Below, piece by piece: positions 5,872-7,751 of a stretch of 7,751 nucleotides of DNA (within the stretch, counting starts at the first letter, position 1; each line of letters starts with the position of its first letter). The position numbers and the translations under genes are program-made. Source of the stretch: an uncultured Gemmatimonadota bacterium (GTDB lineage Bacteria; Gemmatimonadota; Gemmatimonadetes; Gemmatimonadales; GWC2-71-9); NCBI GenBank assembly GCA_946887295.1, contig CAMPKP010000151.1:1-7751 (forward strand), written 5' to 3'. A model generated the notes under the pieces. That model was not told the origin of the DNA. It searched no databases and saw nothing but the letters and a program-made list of their open reading frames with translations.

Positions 5872-6456
5872 ATGTGCAAAGACGATTGGGGATTCGGGCA
5901 CGGGTTCGCCTTTCGGGGCTTCCCGTTCGGCCCCGGCAGGCAGGGAGCCTGGAGCGGCTCGAGCCGCGGGGGCCGGCGCCGCACCCAGATGTTCGAGTCG
6001 GGTGAGATGAAGTTCGTGATTCTCCGGCTGCTGAAGGAGAAGCCACGCCACGGCTACGAGGTCATCAAGGCGCTGGAGGAGAAGCTGGCGGGGTACTACA
6101 CCCCCTCGGCCGGAACGGTCTACCCCACCCTGCAGCTGCTCGAGGACGAGGGCTACGTCCGTGTCGTCGAGACCGACGGCAAGAAGGTCTATCACGTCAC
6201 CCCCGAGGGAGAGCGGTACCTCGAGGAGCATCGAGACCTGCTCGACGAGATCGTCGACCGGGTGCGCGAGACGGTGCGGGACTTCGCGGGCGGCGGTATC
6301 GGTGAGGTGCAGGGCGCCTTCGCCAAGCTCGCCGCCACCACGTTCAAGCGGGCGTGGCGCCGGGGGCCCGACGATCCGGCGCTGAAGCGAGTGGCGGAAA
6401 TCCTGAGAAAGGCGGCCGAAGAGGTGGAACAGGCCTGGCAGACCGGAGCCGCCTGA
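5872..6456 (+). CDS. PadR-family transcriptional regulator with Gly/Phe/Arg-rich N-terminus
   Basis: The 194-residue protein has a winged helix-turn-helix at about 45-112: M-K-F-V-I-L-R-L-L, P-R-H-G-Y-E-V-I-K-A-L, G-T-V-Y-P-T-L-Q-L-L-E-D-E-G-Y-V and wing strands V-V-E-T-D-G-K-K-V-Y-H-V-T-P-E-G. A charged helical C-terminal part (about 113-190) should form the dimer interface. Residues 1-39 are a disordered-looking tail rich in Gly, Phe and Arg, as in many PadR proteins of this size class; it may add DNA contacts. ATG 5872 is chosen because GGAGGT lies eight bases upstream. PadR proteins are usually repressors released by a small ligand or stress signal. The repeat array over its promoter argues for self-repression. 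The PspB-like gene begins 18 bases downstream, so it is the likely co-regulated target. The inducer cannot be predicted. Confidence 0.93.
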   Translation: MCKDDWGFGHGFAFRGFPFGPGRQGAWSGSSRGGRRRTQMFESGEMKFVILRLLKEKPRHGYEVIKALEEKLAGYYTPSAGTVYPTLQLLEDEGYVRVVETDGKKVYHVTPEGERYLEEHRDLLDEIVDRVRETVRDFAGGGIGEVQGAFAKLAATTFKRAWRRGPDDPALKRVAEILRKAAEEVEQAWQTGAA

Positions 6457-6474
6457 CGAGCGGAAGGAGATCAT

Positions 6475-6714
6475 ATGTGGGGATTCGCCTGGATGTTCTG
6501 GCTGATACCGTTCCTGCTCTTCATGATGCTGTCACGCCACTGGCGGGCGGAGCGATGGGTTAGGGCGGGAGCGGGGATCTCGCACCGGCTACAGCAGGCG
6601 CTGGATGACCAGCGGCTCTTTGTGGACCAGCTCGAGGGTCGAGTCGCCGAGCTGGAGGAGCGGCTGGACTTCACCGAGCGGCTGCTGGCCAAGCGGGGCG
6701 AGAGCGAGAGCTGA
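6475..6714 (+). CDS. Small single-pass membrane protein with coiled coil, PspB-like
   Basis: This 79-residue protein has one hydrophobic helix at about 3-20 (rich in Trp, Phe, Met), a basic R-H-W-R-A-E-R patch just after it (cytoplasmic side expected), and a charged coiled coil at about 37-74 with L-E-G-R-V-A-E-L-E-E-R-L-D-F-T-E-R-L-L. Size and layout match phage-shock protein B, an inner-membrane partner of PspC that senses envelope stress and engages PspA. Similarity is architectural and in the 'E-L-E-E-R...E-R-L-L' helix, so the family call is tentative. AAGGAG lies five bases before the ATG, a strong site. The gene is 18 bases downstream of padR and certainly looks co-transcribed. No PspA or PspC gene is seen in the window. 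Confidence 0.8.
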   Translation: MWGFAWMFWLIPFLLFMMLSRHWRAERWVRAGAGISHRLQQALDDQRLFVDQLEGRVAELEERLDFTERLLAKRGESES

Positions 6715-6768
6715 AGGTATGTTTGTGCGCCGCAAGAGGATCGCCTGGAACTCGCGAGCGGCGGACTC

Positions 6769-6776
6769 CGTACGAT
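6769..6776 (+). promoter_or_regulatory. Lone CGTACGAT site, possible -10 / PadR half-site before the M28 peptidase
   Basis: CGTACGAT here is identical to the core of the padR operator at 5821-5828, where TACGAT serves as the predicted -10. It lies about 50 bases before the peptidase ATG, a suitable place for a promoter, but no good -35 stands 16-18 bases upstream. It may be a -10 alone, a single PadR half-site, or chance. Confidence 0.25.
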
Positions 6777-6824
6777 GGGTCCTCCAGAGGCAAGCCGAAC
6801 GAACAGCTCCAGGAGACACATCCG

Positions 6825-7751
6825 ATGAGACGCCTGCTGGCGGCCCTGGTGCTGACCGTATCCGTTCCCTCGCTCGCGGCCGCCCAGGCGGACGCCTGGT
6901 GGGGTCACGTCACTGCGCTGGCGGACGACTCGATGCGCGGGCGGGAGACCGGCAGCGCCGAGCACCGCCGCGCGGCCGAGTACGTGGCGGGCGCGTTTCA
7001 GCGGGCCGGCCTCGTCCCGGCCGGCACGGACGGATGGTTCCAGCCGGTGCGCTTCCGCGTGCGCCGCATCGCGGAAGGCCGGTCGAGCGTAGCGCTGATA
7101 CGAGCCGGCAAGGCGGAGACGCTGGAGCTCGGAAAGGATGCGACCATCAATCTCCGGTCGTCCAGCCAGGGCAAGGTGGATGCGCCGCTGGTCTTCATCG
7201 GGTACGGCATCCGGATGCCCGATCATGGCCATGACGACCTGGCCGGTCTCGACCTCGAGGGAAAGGTCGCCGTGGTGCTCGCGGGCGTGGCGCCGAAGGG
7301 GATTCCCGGACCGGCGCTCGCCGCGGGGCGGGCGGCGGGTGCGGAGGCGCTGCATCAGGCCGGCGCCGTCGGCGTGCTCACCATTTACCCGCCACATTCG
7401 GACATTCCCTGGGACCGATACTCGCTGGCCCGTCTCCACCCTCAGATGCGGCTCGCCTCCGATACGGCGGCCCAGGCCGGCGGCGCGACGATCGCGGTCG
7501 TGCTCAATCCGTCGAACGCCACGGCCCTCTTCGCCGGCTCGCGCCGAAGCTACGCCGCGCTCCAGGCACTGGCCGACAGCGGTGCGCCGATCCCGCGCTT
7601 CGACCTTCCGGTCAGGCTCCGGGCCACCGTCGCGCTGAACGAGAGCGAGGCTGTCTCCGACAACGTCGTCGGGCTGCTTTCGGGCAGCGATCCGGTTCTC
7701 AAGGCCGAGCACGTGGCCCTCACCGCGCACCTGGACCACCTGGGCGTGGGG
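6825..7751 (+). CDS. Exported M28-family zinc peptidase with PA-type domain (partial, N-terminal 309 residues)
   Basis: The gene runs off the window after 309 residues, so the rest of the catalytic domain is missing. ATG 6825 has AGGAGA eight bases upstream. Residues 1-20 are a Sec signal peptide (cut near A-A-A or A-Q-A), implying periplasmic or secreted action. An N-terminal M28 helix region follows (L-A-D-D-S-M-R-G-R-E-T-G-S, then a helix). Next is a protease-associated-type insert at about 115-260, with P-L-V-F-I-G-Y-G-I, L-E-G-K-V-A-V-V-L and G-A-V-G-V-L-T-I-Y. The catalytic domain then opens at S-D-N-V-V-G-L-L-S-G and reaches A-H302-L-D304-H305-L-G, where His302 is the expected first zinc ligand. 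M28 enzymes are aminopeptidases or carboxypeptidases; the specificity cannot be told. It stands 110 bases after the PspB-like gene, and a separate promoter is likely. Confidence 0.9.
   Translation, partial: MRRLLAALVLTVSVPSLAAAQADAWWGHVTALADDSMRGRETGSAEHRRAAEYVAGAFQRAGLVPAGTDGWFQPVRFRVRRIAEGRSSVALIRAGKAETLELGKDATINLRSSSQGKVDAPLVFIGYGIRMPDHGHDDLAGLDLEGKVAVVLAGVAPKGIPGPALAAGRAAGAEALHQAGAVGVLTIYPPHSDIPWDRYSLARLHPQMRLASDTAAQAGGATIAVVLNPSNATALFAGSRRSYAALQALADSGAPIPRFDLPVRLRATVALNESEAVSDNVVGLLSGSDPVLKAEHVALTAHLDHLGVG

Noticed and set aside
6719..7234. Plus-strand frame from ATG 6719 running into the peptidase region
   Set aside because: GAAGG is too close to the ATG, the frame is Arg/Pro-rich, and it overlaps the M28 peptidase in another frame.

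Overview
The window is GC-rich chromosomal DNA from a diderm (Gram-negative-type) bacterium. Two lipoproteins, two Sec signal peptides and Shine-Dalgarno-led genes are visible. The mix of an exported serine hydrolase, an exported M28 peptidase, a lipoprotein sugar-dehydrogenase propeller, a cysteine-poor S4 and a PadR regulator with a Gly/Phe/Arg-rich N-terminus would suit Gemmatimonadota or a similar soil lineage. That placement is inference from gene style only; no rRNA or other decisive marker is present.

Layout. Minus strand, right to left: rpsD (1706-2305, GTG start), an exported class C beta-lactamase-fold serine hydrolase (489-1664), and the start of a lipoprotein with a Pro/Ala/Lys-rich linker (1-390, cut by the window edge). 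Divergent from rpsD, on the plus strand: a PQQ-type sugar/sorbosone dehydrogenase-like lipoprotein (2485-3852). A 219-nt intergenic region follows, holding a perfect 19-bp inverted repeat and a sigma70-like promoter. Next come an ammonium transporter and a PII signal protein in one operon (4072-5406, 5424-5783). Then an apparently self-regulated PadR repressor and a small PspB-like membrane protein share a second operon (5872-6456, 6475-6714). Last is the N-terminal two thirds or so of an exported M28 zinc peptidase with a PA-type insert (6825 to the edge).

How the genes work together. Amt and PII form a well-known pair: Amt conducts ammonium and PII is expected to gate it according to ATP/ADP and 2-oxoglutarate. 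This PII lacks the uridylylation tyrosine (position 51) and has Glu at position 39, so its signalling probably differs from the enterobacterial model. PadR and the PspB-like protein look like a small envelope-stress module. Its promoter is overlaid by four copies of a TCGTACG-type unit at an exact 12-bp period. The other genes look like independent housekeeping or secreted-enzyme genes.

I saw no CRISPR array, tRNA, rRNA, insertion sequence or phage gene. Nothing here amounts to a clearly new multi-gene system. The best leads are the regulatory DNA upstream of amt and of padR, and the divergent PII. Every stretch longer than 300 bases holds a gene. Many long antisense reading frames exist here only because of the high GC content.
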